Below, piece after piece: positions 32,187-44,350 of a stretch of DNA of 64,000 nucleotides. The stretch comes from Cepaea nemoralis (lineage: Eukaryota > Mollusca > Gastropoda > Stylommatophora > Helicidae): positions 1 to 64,000 of the forward strand of contig JACEFZ010002074.1 of NCBI GenBank assembly GCA_014155875.1. The letters are read 5' to 3'. The notes beneath the pieces were generated by a model. The model did not search any database and was not told the origin of the DNA. It saw only the letters and a program-made list of their open reading frames with translations. The position numbers were made by a program, and so were the translations under genes. How positions within the stretch are numbered: position 1 is the stretch's first letter; each line of letters opens with the position of its first letter.

Positions 32187-35100
32187 TAGCTCTATAGTAG
32201 TTGTCTTTATACCATAGAGTCAACTTCTCCTGGCTCTATAGTAGTTGTCTTTATACCATAGAGTAAACTGTTCTCCTGGCTCTATAATAGTTTCTTTATA
32301 CCATAGAGTAAACTGTTCTCCTGGCTCTATAGTAGTTGTCTTCATACCATAGAGTAAACTGTTCTCCTGGCTCTATAGTAGTTGTCTTCATACCATAGAG
32401 TAAACTGTTCTCCTGGCTCTATAGTAGTTGTCTTTATACCATAGAGTAAACTGTTCTCCTGGCTCTATAGTAGTTGTCTTTATACCATAGAGTAAACTGT
32501 TCTCCTGGCTCTATAGTAGTTGTCTTTATACCATAGAGTAAACTGTTCTCCTGGCTCTATAGTAGTTGTCTTTATACCATAGAGTAAACTGTTCTCCTGG
32601 CTCTATAGTAGTTGTCTTTATACCATAGAGTAAACTGTTCTCCTGGCTCTATAGTAGTTGTCTTTATACCATAGAGTAAACTGTTCTCTGGCTCTATAGT
32701 AGTTGTCTTTATACCATAGAGTAAACTGTTCTCCTGGCTCTATAGTAGTTGTCTTTATACCATAGAGTAAACTGTTCTCCTGGCTCTATAGTAGTTGTCT
32801 TTATACCATAGAGTAAACTGTTCTCCTGGCTCTATAGTAGTTGTCTTTATACCATAGAGTAAACTGTTCTCCTGGCTCTATAGTAGTTGTCTTTATACCA
32901 TAGAGTAAACTGTTCTCCTGGCTCTATAGTAGTTGTCTTTATACCATAGAGTAAACTGTTCTCCTGGCTCTATAGTAGTTGTCTTTATACCATAGAGTAA
33001 ACTGTTCTCCTGGCTCTATAGTAGTTGTCTTTATACCATAGAGTAAACTGTTCTCCTGGCTCTATAGTAGTTGTCTTTATACCATAGAGTAAACTGTTCT
33101 CCTGGCTCTATAGTAGTTGTCTTTATACCATAGAGTAAACTGTTCTCCTGGCTCTATAGTAGTTGTCTTTATACCATAGAGTAAACTGTTCTCCTGGCTC
33201 TATAGTAGTTGTCTTTATACCATAGAGTAAACTGTTCTCCTGGCTCTATAGTAGTTGTCTTTATACCATAGAGTAAACTGTTCTCCTGGCTCTATAGTAG
33301 TTGTCTTTATACCATAGAGTAAACTGTTCTCCTGGCTCTATAGTAGTTGTCTTTATACCATAGAGTAAACTGTTCTCCTGGCTCTATAGTAGTTGTCTTT
33401 ATACCATAGAGTAAACTGTTCTCCTGGCTCTATAGTAGTTGTCTTTATACCATAGAGTAAACTGTTCTCCTGGCTCTATAGTAGTTGTCTTTATACCATA
33501 GAGTAAACTGTTCTCCTGGCTCTATAGTAGTTGTCTTTATACCATAGAGTAAACTGTTCTCCTGGCTCTATAGTAGTTGTCTTTATACCATAGAGTAAAC
33601 TGTTCTCCTGGCTCTATAGTAGTTGTCTTTATACCATAGAGTAAACTGTTCTCCTGGCTCTATAGTAGTTGTCTTTATACCATAGAGTAAACTGTTCTCC
33701 TGGCTCTATAGTAGTTGTCTTTATACCATAGAGTAAACTGTTCTCCTGGCTCTATAGTAGTTGTCTTTATACCATAGAGTAAACTGTTCTCCTGGCTCTA
33801 TAGTAGTTGTCTTTATACCATAGAGTAAACTGTTCTCCTGGCTCTATAGTAGTTGTCTTTATACCATAGAGTAAACTGTTCTCCTGGCTCTATAGTAGTT
33901 GTCTTTATACCATAGAGTAAACTGTTCTCCTGGCTCTATAGTAGTTGTCTTTATACCATAGAGTAAACTGTTCTCCTGGCTCTATAGTAGTTGTCTTTAT
34001 ACCATAGAGTAAACTGTTCTCCTGGCTCTATAGTAGTTGTCTTTATACCATAGAGTAAACTGTTCTCCTGGCTCTATAGTAGTTGTCTTTATACCATAGA
34101 GTAAACTGTTCTCCTGGCTCTATAGTAGTTGTCTTATACCATAGAGTAAACTGTTCTCCTGGCTCTATAGTAGTTGTCTTTATACCATAGAGTAAACTGT
34201 TCTCCTGGCTCTATAGTAGTTGTCTTTATACCATAGAGTAAACTGTTCTCCTGGCTCTATAGTAGTTGTCTTTATACCATAGAGTAAACTGTTCTCCTGG
34301 CTCTATAGTAGTTGTCTTTATACCATAGAGTAAACTGTTCTCCTGGCTCTATAGTAGTTGTCTTTATACCATAGAGTAAACTGTTCTCCTGGCTCTATAG
34401 TAGTTGTCTTTATACCATAGAGTAAACTGTTCTCCTGGCTCTATAGTAGTTGTCTTTATACCATAGAGTAAACTGTTCTCCTGGCTCTATAGTAGTTGTC
34501 TTTATACCATAGAGTAAACTGTTCTCCTGGCTCTATAGTAGTTGTCTTTATACCATAGAGTAAACTGTTCTCCTGGCTCTATAGTAGTTGTCTTTATACC
34601 ATAGAGTAAACTGTTCTCCTGGCTCTATAGTAGTTGTCTTTATACCATAGAGTAAACTGTTCTCCTGGCTCTATAGTAGTTGTCTTTATACCATAGAGTA
34701 AACTGTTCTCCTGGCTCTATAGTAGTTGTCTTTATACCATAGAGTAAACTGTTCTCCTGGCTCTATAGTAGTTGTCTTTATACCATAGAGTAAACTGTTC
34801 TCCTGGCTCTATAGTAGTTGTCTTTATACCATAGAGTAAACTGTTCTCCTGGCTCTATAGTAGTTGTCTTTATACCATAGAGTAAACTGTTCTCCTGGCT
34901 CTATAGTAGTTGTCTTTATACCATAGAGTAAACTGTTCTCCTGGCTCTATAGTAGTTGTCTTTATACCATAGAGTAAACTGTTCTCCTGGCTCTATAGTA
35001 GTTGTCTTTATACCATAGAGTAAACTGTTCTCCTGGCTCTATAGTAGTTGTATTTATACCATAGAGTAAACTGTTCTCCTGGCTCTATAGTAGTTGTCTT

Positions 35101-38100
35101 TATACCATAGAGTAAACTGTTCTCCTGGCTCTATAGTAGTTGTCTTTATACCATAGAGTAAACTGTTCTCCTGGCTCTATAGTAGTTGTCTTTATACCAT
35201 AGAGTAAACTGTTCTCCTGGCTCTATAGTAGTTGTCTTTATACCATAGAGTAAACTGTTCTCCTGGCTCTATAGTAGTTGTCTTTATACCATAGAGTAAA
35301 CTGTTCTCCTGGCTCTATAGTAGTTGTCTTTATACCATAGAGTAAACTGTTCTCCTGGCTCTATAGTAGTTGTCTTTATACCATAGAGTAAACTGTTCTC
35401 CTGGCTCTATAGTAGTTGTCTTTATACCATAGAGTAAACTGTTCTCCTGGCTCTATAGCTAGTTGTCTTTATACCATAGAGTAAACTGTTCTCCTGGCTC
35501 TATAATTAGTTGTATTTATACCATAGAGTAAACTGTTCTCCTGGCTCTATAGTAGTTGTCTTTATACCATAGAGTAAACTGTTCTCCTGGCTCTATAGTA
35601 GTTGTCTTTATACCATAGAGTAAACTGTTCTCCTGGCTCTATAGTAGTTGTTTTTATACCATAGAGTAAACTGTTCTCCTGGCTCTATAGTAGTTGTCCT
35701 TTATACCATAGAGTAAACTGTTCTCCTGGCTCTATAGTAGTTGTCTTTATACCATAGAGTAAACTGTTCTCCTGGCTCTATAGTAGTTGTCTTTATACCA
35801 TAGAGTAAACTGTTCTCCTGGCTCTATAATAGTTTCTTTATACCATAGAGTAAACTGTTCTCTTGGCTCTATAGTAGTTGTCTTATACCATAGAGTAAAC
35901 TGTTCTCCTGGCTCTATAGCAGTTGTCTTTATACCATAGAGTAAACTGTTCTCCTGGCTCTATAGTAGTTGTCTTTATACATAGAGTAAACTGTTCTCCT
36001 GGCTCTATAATAGTTGTCTTTATACCATAGAGTAAACTGTTCTCCTGGCTCTATAGTAGTTGTCTTTATACCATAGAGTAAACTGTTCTCCTGGCTCTAT
36101 AGTAGTTGTCTTTATACCATAGAGTAAACTGTTCTCCTGGCTCTATAATAGTTGTCTTCATACCATAGAGTAAACTGTTCTCCTGGCTCTATAGTAGTTG
36201 TCTTTATACCATAGAATAAACTGTTCTCCTGGCTCTATAGTAGTTGTCTTCATACCATATAGTAAACTGTTCTCCTGGCTCTATAGTTGTTGTCTTTATA
36301 CCATAGAGTAAACTGTTCTCCTGGCTCTATAATAGTTGTCTGTATACCATAGAGTAAACTGTTCTCCTGGCTCTATAGTAGTTTCTTTATACCATAGAGT
36401 AAACTGTTCTCCTGGCTCTATAGTAGTTGTCTTTATACCATAGAGTAAACTGTTCTCCTGGCTCTATAGTAGTTGTCTTTATACCATAGAGTAAACTGTT
36501 CTCCTGGCTCTATAATAGTTGTCTTCATACCATAGAGTAAACTGTTCTCCTGGCTCTATAGTAGTTGTCTTTATACCATAGAGTAAACTGTTCTCCTGGC
36601 TCTATAATAGTTGTCTGTATACCATAGAGTAAACTGTTCTCCTGGCTCTATAGTAGTTTCTTTATACCATAGAGTAAACTGTTCTTCAGGCTCTATAGTA
36701 GTTGTCTTTATACCATAGAGTAATCTGTTCTCCTGGCTCTATAGTAGTTGTCTTTATACCATAGAGTAAACTGTTCTCCTGGCTCTATAATAGTTGTCTT
36801 ATACCATAGAGTAAAACTGTTCTCCTGGCTCTATAGTAGTTGTCTTCATACCAATAGAGTAAACTGTTCTCCTGGCTCTATTAGTAGTTGTCTTTCATAC
36901 CATAGAGTAAAACTGTTCTCCTGGCTCTATAGTAGTTGTCTTTATACCATAGAGTAAACTGTTCTCCTGGCTCTATAGTAGTTGTCTTTATACCATAGAG
37001 TAAACTGTTCTCCTGGCTCTATAGTAGTTGTCTCTTATACACATCTCTCTATAGTAGTTGTCTTTATACCATAGAGTAAACTGTTCTCCTGGCTCTATAG
37101 TAGTTGTCTTTATACCATAGAGTAAACTGTTTCTCCTGGCTCTATAGTAGTTGTCATTTATACCATAGAGTAAACTGTGCTCCTGGCTCTATAATAGTTG
37201 TCTTTATACCATAGAGTAAACTGTTCTCCTGGCTCTATAGTAGTTGTCTTTATACCATAGAGTAAACTGTTCTCCTGGCTCTATAGTAGTTGTCTTTATA
37301 CCATAGAGTAAACTGTTCTCCTGGCTCTATAGTAGTTGTCTTCATACCATAGAGTAAACTGTTCTCCTGGCTCTATAGCAGTTGTCTTTATACCATAGAG
37401 TAAACTGTTCTCCTGGCTCTATAATAGTTTATTTATACCATAGAGTAAACTGTTCTCCTGGCTCTATAGTAGTTGTCTTCATACCATAGAGTAAACTGTT
37501 CTACTGGCTCTATAGCAGTTGTCTTTATACCATAGAGTAAACTGTTCTCCTGGCTCTATAGTAGTTGTTTTTATACCATAGAGTAAACTGTTCTCCTGGC
37601 TCTATAATAGTTGCCTTTATACCATAGAGTAAACTGTTCTCCTGGCTCTATAATAGTTTCTTTATACCATAGAGTAAACTGTTCTCCTGGCTCTATAGCA
37701 GTTGTCTTTATACCATAGAGTAAACTGTTCTCCTGGCTCTATAATAGTTTATTTATACCATAGAGTAAACTGTTCTCCTGGCTCTATAGTAGTTGTCTTC
37801 ATACCATAGAGTAAACTGTTCTACTGGCTCTATAGCAGTTGTCTTTATACCATAGAGTAAACTGTTCTCCTGGCTCTATAGTAGTTGTTTTTATACCATA
37901 GAGTAAACTGTTCTCCTGGCTCTATAATAGTTTCTTTATACCATAGAGTAAACTGTTCTCCTGGCTCTATAGTAGTTGTCTTTATACCATAGAGTAAACT
38001 GTTCTCCTGGCTCTATAGTAGTTGTCTTTATACCATAGAGTAAACTGTTCTCCTGGCTCTATAATAGTTGTCTTCATACCATAGAGTAAACTGTTCTCCT

Positions 38101-39663
38101 GCTCTATAGTAGTTGTCTTTATACCATAGAGTAAACTGTTCTCCTGGCTCTATAGTAGTTGTATTTATACCATAGAGTAAACTGTTCTCCTGGCTCTATA
38201 ATAGTTGTCTTTATACCATAGAGTAAACTGTTCTCCTGGCTCTATAGTAGTTGTCTTTATACCATAGAGTAAACTGTTCTCCTGGCTCTATAGTAGTTGT
38301 CTTTATACCATAGAGTAAACTGTTCTCCTGGCTCTATAGTAGTTGTCTTTATACCATAGAGTAAACTGTTCTCCTGGCTCTATAGTAGTTGTCTTTATAC
38401 CATAGAGTAAACTGTTCTCCTGGCTCTATAATAGTTGTCTTCATACCATAGAGTAAACTGTTCTCCTGGCTCTATAGTAGTTGTCTTTATACCATAGAGT
38501 AAACTGTTCTCCTGGCTCTATAGTAGTTGTCTTTATACCATAGAGTAAACTGTTCTCCTGGCTCTATAGTAGTTGTCTTTATACCATAGAGTAAACTGTT
38601 CTCCTGGCTCTATAGTAGTTGTCTTTATACCATAGAGTAAACTGTTCTCCTGGCTCTATAGTAGTTGTCTTTATACCATAGAGTAAACTGTTCTCCTGGC
38701 TCTATAGTAGTTGTCTTTATACCATAGAGTAAACTGTTCTCCGGCTCTATAGTAGTTGTATTTATACCATAGAGTAAACTGTTCTCCTGGCTCTATAAGT
38801 AGTTGTCTTTATACCATAGAGTAAACTGTTCTCCTGGCTCTATAGTAGTTGTCTTTATACCAATAGAGTAAACTGTTCTCCTGCTCTATATAGTTGTCTT
38901 CATACCATAGAGTAAACTGTTCTCCTGGCTCTATAGTAGTGTCTTTCATACCATAGAATAACTGTTTCTCCTGGCTCTATAGTAGTTGTCCTTCATACAT
39001 ATAGTAACAATGTTCTCCTGGCTCTATAGTAGTTGTCTTATACCATAGAGTAAACTGTTCTCCTGGCTCTATAAGTAGTTGTCTGTATACCATAGAGTAA
39101 ACTGTTCTCCTGGCTCTATAGTAGTTGTCTTTATACCATAGAGTAAACTGTTTTCCTGGCTCTATAGTAGTTGTCTGTATACCATAGAGTAAACTGTTCT
39201 CCTGGCTCTATAGTAGTTGTCTGTATACCATAGAGTAAACTGTTCTCCTGGCTCTATAATAGTTGTCTGTATACCATAGAGTAAACTGTTCTCCTGGCTC
39301 TATAGTAGTTGTCTTTATACCATAGAGTAAACTGTTCTCCTGGCTCTATAGTAGGTGTCTTTATACCATAGAGTAAACTGTTCTCCTGGCTCTATAATAG
39401 TTGCCTTTATACCATAGAGTAAACTGTTCTCCTGGCTCTATAATAGTTTCTTTATACCATAGAGTAAACTGTTCTCCTGGCTCTATAATAGTGTCTTTAT
39501 ACCATAGAGTAAACTGTTCTCCTAGCGCTATAATAGTTTCTTTATACCATAGAGTAAACTGTTCTCCTGGCTCTATAGTAGTTGTCTTTATACCATAGAG
39601 TAAACTGTTCTCCTGGCTCTATAGTAGTTGTCTTTATACCATAGAGTAAACTGTTCTCCTGGC
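32187..39663 (+). repeat. 46-bp minisatellite, block 2 (about 160 copies)
   Basis: Same 46-bp unit and orientation as 23611-26361. From about 32400 to 35440 the units are nearly identical for over 60 copies. From 35450 to 39663 single-base indels and variants (AATAGTTTC, AGCAGTTG, TCTTCATA, TGTATA) become common, and 36780-36930 and 38850-39010 show clusters of one-base insertions and deletions that look like uncorrected read errors. The right end runs directly into a LINE RNase H region. Confidence 0.98.
37029..37046 (+). other. Tn5/Nextera mosaic-end-like 18-mer (probable artefact)
   Basis: TGTCTCTTATACACATCT matches 18 of the 19 bases of the Tn5 mosaic end used in Nextera libraries. It sits in a malformed satellite unit: the expected ..TTTATACCATAGAGTAAACTG part is absent and the next unit starts at CTCTATAG. 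The satellite's own TTGTCTTTATACCAT resembles it partly, so chance is not excluded, but adapter carry-over in the assembly is the simpler explanation. Confidence 0.7.
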
Positions 39664-40098
39664 ATGCTGAGGAGGGTGAGAACAGGCAAGCTTCGTGCTG
39701 AGTGGCTTGCTTCGCTTCGGAGGTCACGGATAGCAAGCATCACGTGGATTTTTTTCTCCGGGGCATGCCGGTGTGCTGGGGAATGAACAGGCGGAAAGAT
39801 TGGCTGGCTCTGCAGAACTTGGTGGAGTATTGATACATGACAAGACAGACGTGGTTGCGGCTTTGTGGGAGCATGTGTACACCTCGGAGGAGCAAATGGA
39901 TCACCATTGTCTGGTAAGAATGAGGCAGCGAGGAGTGACGAGGGGGTCTGGCCGACGATCGACGCTCAGAGGAAAGGCGAGACAGACATATAATCAGATT
40001 GCTACTGGAACTATTAGTATTGGAACTCTTTGCTGGCTGCTGAGGATGAGGACGGAGCGCTTATGGGAATGTCCCGAATGCTGTGATGTCGGTTCCTA

Positions 40099-40100
<2 letters not shown>
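39664..40100 (+). pseudogene. I-like LINE RNase H and C-terminal end
   Basis: Translation from 39664 reads MLRRVRTGKLRAEWLAS and SRIASITWIF. After one extra T in the T run at about 39749 the frame becomes SPGHAGVLGNEQAERLAGSA (RNase H end motif, PGHxGxxGNExAD-like). It continues VTRGSGRRSTLRGKARQTYN to ECPECCDVGS-stop at 40099, a Cys-rich end. A single frameshift separates the parts. The head of the element is missing; the fragment starts at the minisatellite boundary. Confidence 0.85.

Positions 40101-40138
<38 letters not shown>
40098..40138 (+). repeat. (AATC)n tail of the I-like LINE
   Basis: About ten AATC units follow the LINE stop codon directly, forming its 3' tail. Confidence 0.95.
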
Positions 40139-41911
40139 TTCCAACATATAACGATAAATCATCCAATTTAACTGCGAATGCATTTCCCTAGCTGCTTAGA
40201 GCATATTTAAAAGATCATTATAACATGATAGTAATGCTTTGATTGAGCATTACACTTAATAATTACAAGGTAATTAAAATGACAACACACTTAGATAAGC
40301 AACGAGTAGGGGACAGAACCATCTAATAGTGTTGCAAGGGAGATAACTTAAATTTAAAACAAAAATATATATTTACTATGATTGATAATAACATCCAAGT
40401 AAAATCTTCTAATTTGTTCTACTATAAATAAAAGAATCAATACAAAAGTAAAACATATTAATGACCAATAAAATCCTTTTAGTGTTATAAGAGAAAATGT
40501 TGAAAATTATTACATACTTACATTTTATAGTTGAATTTTTAGTCATACATTTATTTCTTAAAGTTTATTTGTAAACGTTCAATGTATATTACTAATTCAT
40601 ATCTTGTTTAGGAAGATATTTTTACTGGCCTCCTAGGGCCACGAATTAAAAAAAAAAAAATAAAAGACACAGAAAATTAACCATGCGTCCGACACACCCA
40701 TCTGGAGATTATCTGCCACATCCTGCACCCATCTTATCTTTGGCCTTCCTCTCCTCTCTTCCCAGGAATATATACCCCTCCTTTATTGTTTCTCCAAACT
40801 TTCGTGACGTTTCCATCCATCCATCCATCATGTGCCATGCCGATAAGCGTGGGCTGTCATGTTCTGCCATCTCACTCGATCACCAGAGTCGTGGATCAGC
40901 TCCGTGTTTCTGTCTCGACCATGCCATGTGGCCAAGCCATCCAGGTATTTAATTCTTGGTCTTCCCTTTGATCTCCTCCCTTCGATCTTGCCAGTTGTCA
41001 CCAAGTTCTCCAATTTATTTCTTCTCATAACATGCCCAAAAAATGTTGACTGTCTATGTCTAATGTCTCTAATCAGTTTACGATCTTCATTTGTTTCTTG
41101 GAGGACTTGTTCATTTGTCTTTCTGTCTGTCCATGTTATTCTTTGCATTTTCCTCAGAAACAACATTTTCACAGCCATCAGCTGTTTTTCAGCTTAACCG
41201 CTTAATTGTCCACGCTTCACATCCATACAAAAGTATACGTTCTATGTAGCACTTCAACACTCTTTTTCTCGTTTCAATTGATATCTTTTTATTGGTCAGT
41301 ATGTTTTTCATCTTGCAAAATGCTACTTTCGCAATGGCAATTCTTGTTCTAATCTCTTCAAGGCATCTCCCATCAGATGTTATGGCTGTGCCGAGATAAC
41401 TGTATCGATTCACTTGCTTAAGAATCTGCTCATTTACTTGTATATCACGTTTCAAGTGACCAAAATATATCAATTTACTTTCTTTTGTCGTCTTTAATAG
41501 CCAACCCTCTTCAATATTCAGCTCTTGAAGTATGGATGCATTTGTCATTTTCTTTACCCACGGTATTCTTAGATCCCGTCATAACATTTATATTCAAAAG
41601 CATTTATGCGCGGTTCAGCTTGTTTAGTAAGTGTCCAGGTCTCACAGGCGTATGTTGCAATGGAAAAATGCATGCTCTTAAAAATCTAATTTTTGTAGTT
41701 CTGTCTGTCCCACTCCATAATTTATTCAGTTGTTTTAGTCTTTGAAGAGCAATTGATACTCGTCGTTTAATTTCTTTAATTGTGTCACCATTGTTGGTAA
41801 TCAATGACCCAAGATATTCAAAATTTTCCACCACTTCCAATCTTTCCTCATTAACATATATTTATTTCTCCATGGTAGTTTTATCTGTATGCATTATCTT
41901 TGATTTTGCTA
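40139..41911 (-). pseudogene. Composite LINE, copy 4: 3' half
   Basis: 40139-40660 is the AT-rich segment; 40680-41450 the LINE-2 3' end (minus frames 41178-40828 with GRPRIKYLDG and 41548-41189 with ELNIEEGWLLKTTKESKLIY, FGHLKRDI and then YSYLGTAITSDGRCLEEIRT in one continuous frame); 41840-41604 the RTE thumb (VVENFEYLGSLITNNGDTIK). In this copy the RTE-to-LINE-2 junction reads through in frame across 119 codons, so the fused protein segment was intact recently. Homology to copies at 14.3-15.4 and 51.2-56.3 kb is high. Confidence 0.85.
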
Positions 41912-42133
41912 TGTTCTTCTTCTTCTTTCGTTCGCCTGAAATATGTCTATAACTGCAGTGTTGTCTCTTGTATGAATCTAACAGTCTTGTTTAGTTCACT
42001 CAGAGGTCCATAGAGTTTATCTTCAATTGTTGTCTCTCTAGGCCAGAAGGTTCGCCTGGATATGTTGTAGTTTGGGCAGTCCTGAAGTATGTGTTCTGCT
42101 GTGTGCGACGCCAAACCACATGTGCACACGTTA
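41912..42133 (-). mobile_element. Nested 5'-truncated RNase H LINE tail (about 220 bp)
   Basis: Minus-strand frame CTCGLASHTAEHILQDCPNY through PLSELNKTVRFIQETTLQL-stop is the Cys/His C-terminal end of a different LINE, followed by CGAACGAAAGAAGAAGAAGA, a GAA tail. It is inserted between RTE codons NLYLN and the KTKIMH region (resuming near 41910). The same insertion occurs at 56284-56508 and its start at 9182. Confidence 0.85.
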
Positions 42134-42304
42134 AGATATAAGTTGTGATTTTCACTATTTCTTTGGGTTGAGGTTATTAAGTTTTCTATACCAGTCTATG
42201 ATGGGGATAGTAATATTGTATGATCAGCATATCGAATCTCTGATATTTCATGACCACCGATATTTATTGCTCCCTGGTTATATCATCTCTGACATTTCTC
42301 ATTT
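42134..42304 (-). pseudogene. Composite LINE, copy 4: RT remnant, cut by LTR
   Basis: The minus strand retains the RT segment around motif C, with small deletions relative to 56509-56700, and ends at TTTCTCATT (42304), exactly where a Gypsy LTR begins. Confidence 0.75.
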
Positions 42305-43097
42305 GACACAAACTCTTTTGTACCAAACTAAGATTGGATTGTTGTCTAGGGTCTAATACTTCTACTAACTCACTGTAGAGTGGAAGCTGAGCTTGCCACC
42401 TATCTCACACCACCAGTCCTCACTGCAGCACACATCCGCGAGTAAATTAACAAGAGTTAATTTGCGCACATCAATTCCTTTTAATTGTGAATGAACACGA
42501 ACACACAACATATAAATCCAGGAACAATAATTCTCTCAGAATATATCTTCATCCCAATTGAAAACTTCGAATAGCATTGCCTCTCAAGGCCTACTTAATC
42601 TCATCCAACACGACAGGTATACTAGCCTCTCTCTAGGCCCGAATTAACTCGATCTCACCCACGCTGGGTCTCGAATTCCACTAACTATACCTCAAAAATC
42701 ACAGTGCGGAGTTCTCTTCCTAACTCCGTCACTATTTTCATTTTCTCAGATCACCGACCTACTCCTAGTCGGATCTCACCTCAACTGTCCCGAACGACCC
42801 GACCCTCTCTCGGTCTCAACTTCAACTGTCCCCGTCAATGTTTCCCACTGTCTTTTTTAACCCTTCTTGCAGCCCTCCACAGGCTCCACACAACACTACC
42901 CCCCAGCTCAAACTGTCTGCCCCCCAATTACACTAGCCAGCTTACTTCCCCTCAACTGCGCCCTTACATCACTGTATTCTCATTTGCCCCCTCCTGGGGA
43001 CTTACTACCGGCCCTATTTTACCTCGTGAACTTGTTTATGTGTACCATTGCTATATAGGACACTGACCTTACTGTCAGTGATCCCAGGCATGAGTCA
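42305..43097 (-). mobile_element. 3' LTR of Gmr1-like element 1 (793 bp)
   Basis: On the minus strand this starts TGACTCATGCC (43097) and ends GTTTGTGTCA (42305), with short inverted ends TGAC/GTCA. The purine run CTTTAGAGGAGAGGTAG lies directly before the start (43098-43113), as expected of a polypurine tract. Its last 90 bp (plus 42305-42393) recur at 47733-47823 with few changes, which would be the remnant of the 5' LTR. Confidence 0.7.
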
Positions 43098-43309
43098 CTA
43101 CCTCTCCTCTAAAGAAAACATCGTTTTCAAATGATGGGAGACGAATACTTATCAAATATGTGACCTAGAAACATTGCCTGGGTAGCCGTATATATGACTC
43201 CATCTCACTCTAGCTACCACACTAAATAACACATAGAATAAACATAGTAAACTCCCATATTTCCTACACATCAATAGAACCACTTTCCATCTTATGTACC
43301 AATGCGTGA

Positions 43310-43440
43310 GCTAAAACATCTCATAATCATCAACACTTCACGACCACAAAAACTATTTGTGTACCGACCATATATCAGGTGGTTCTTTTGTTGCATCAAA
43401 CATCTGCCGATTCCTGTCGATGATGCATCTACCCTTCGTA
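43310..43440 (-). pseudogene. Gmr1-like element 1: RNase H N-terminal fragment
   Basis: Minus-strand RRVDASSTGIGRCLMQQKNH matches the first Asp motif of Gypsy RNase H (DAS..G.G..L.Q). It follows integrase remnants after deletion of the integrase core and RT, and lies about 200 bp before the polypurine tract. This order (RNase H last, next to the LTR) fits Gmr1-like elements. Confidence 0.55.
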
Positions 43441-43450
43441 AACCCATCAC

Positions 43451-44350
43451 TCAGGTCCCTCTATATTTAAAACACCTGTATGCTATCCCTAACCCTGGGT
43501 CAGTGATGTCGTTAGCACTCTTTTGAACTGACTTAACTTTTCTATCTATCTCTTGCACCCCTCTACCATATTCTCTGTTTAGCTTGCCCTCTTTACAAAA
43601 TCCTGGCCAATATAACTGACACCCTGCTCTCTGCTGAGTACGCCTTATTCCTATGTGCCCTGCACATGCAATATCCTGAGCTGTTCTTGTATATCGGTCT
43701 CTATGTGCTACGGGTACCACTCCTTGCCTACGTGTAGTTTTGTCATCCGACAAACTGCGAGTGAGAATCTTGTTCTTCCTTTTAAAGCACCATCTACCCT
43801 TCTTTGATTTCCTATGTTCTACGTTACTACACCCTTGGAAACATTTGTCCAGAGTAGTACCTTGTCTCTGGGATTCCCTTAAGCTATATTTGAGATCCAT
43901 TATCACCTGCTCAGCTGTCCTATCCTTGTCCTCAGTCAGTCCCTGTTTGGTTATCCACTTCAAGTGCCTCTTCTACTTCAGCTATACTCACTAATTTATC
44001 TTTTCTTTTGGTAACTACTTTGTTGCTGCTTACACTATGTTTATGGTCCCAATGAACTACTTCCTCTTCTGTACACTCTTTGACTCGTGGCACAATTCCA
44101 ATGATGAGATCTGCCACTGGTGAGTCTAGAACACACGCTGTCACTCTTCCTGTGACATATGGTGTTTTTACTGTGATCATGGCCAATGGATATAATTCTA
44201 CCGTCCCGTTAAATGTTATGCGTCTAACCTTTTCCCCTGTGTAATCCGAGGGTGTACTAAACTCTTTCTAACTCCGATGGACGTACATCCGGAAACCCTA
44301 ATTGTTAACGCTGGCCTATAATTAACGAATCCATGGTACAGCTTCAGACT
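43451..44350 (-). pseudogene. pol: Gmr1-like element 1: protease and integrase zinc-finger region
   Basis: The protease part (about 44290-43932) reads SGCTSIGVRKSLVHPR, then FNGTVELYPLAMITVKTPYV and VADLIIGIVPRV. The expected catalytic Asp before SGC is Val, so the protease is dead. It passes without any RT to frame 43963-43451 with VVPVAHRDRYTRTAQDIACA, GHIGIRRTQQRAGC and LYWPGF, the H2C2 integrase N-terminus, in which the first His is Gln and the CxxC pair is lost. Protease followed directly by integrase is the pol order of Gmr1-like elements. Confidence 0.75.

Noticed and set aside
23611..39663. CRISPR-like array
   Set aside because: Units of 46 bp are contiguous without spacers, the genome is animal, and there are no cas genes.
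42704..43066. 120-codon frame as a host gene
   Set aside because: It lies inside the Gypsy 3' LTR on the opposite strand and shows no motif.
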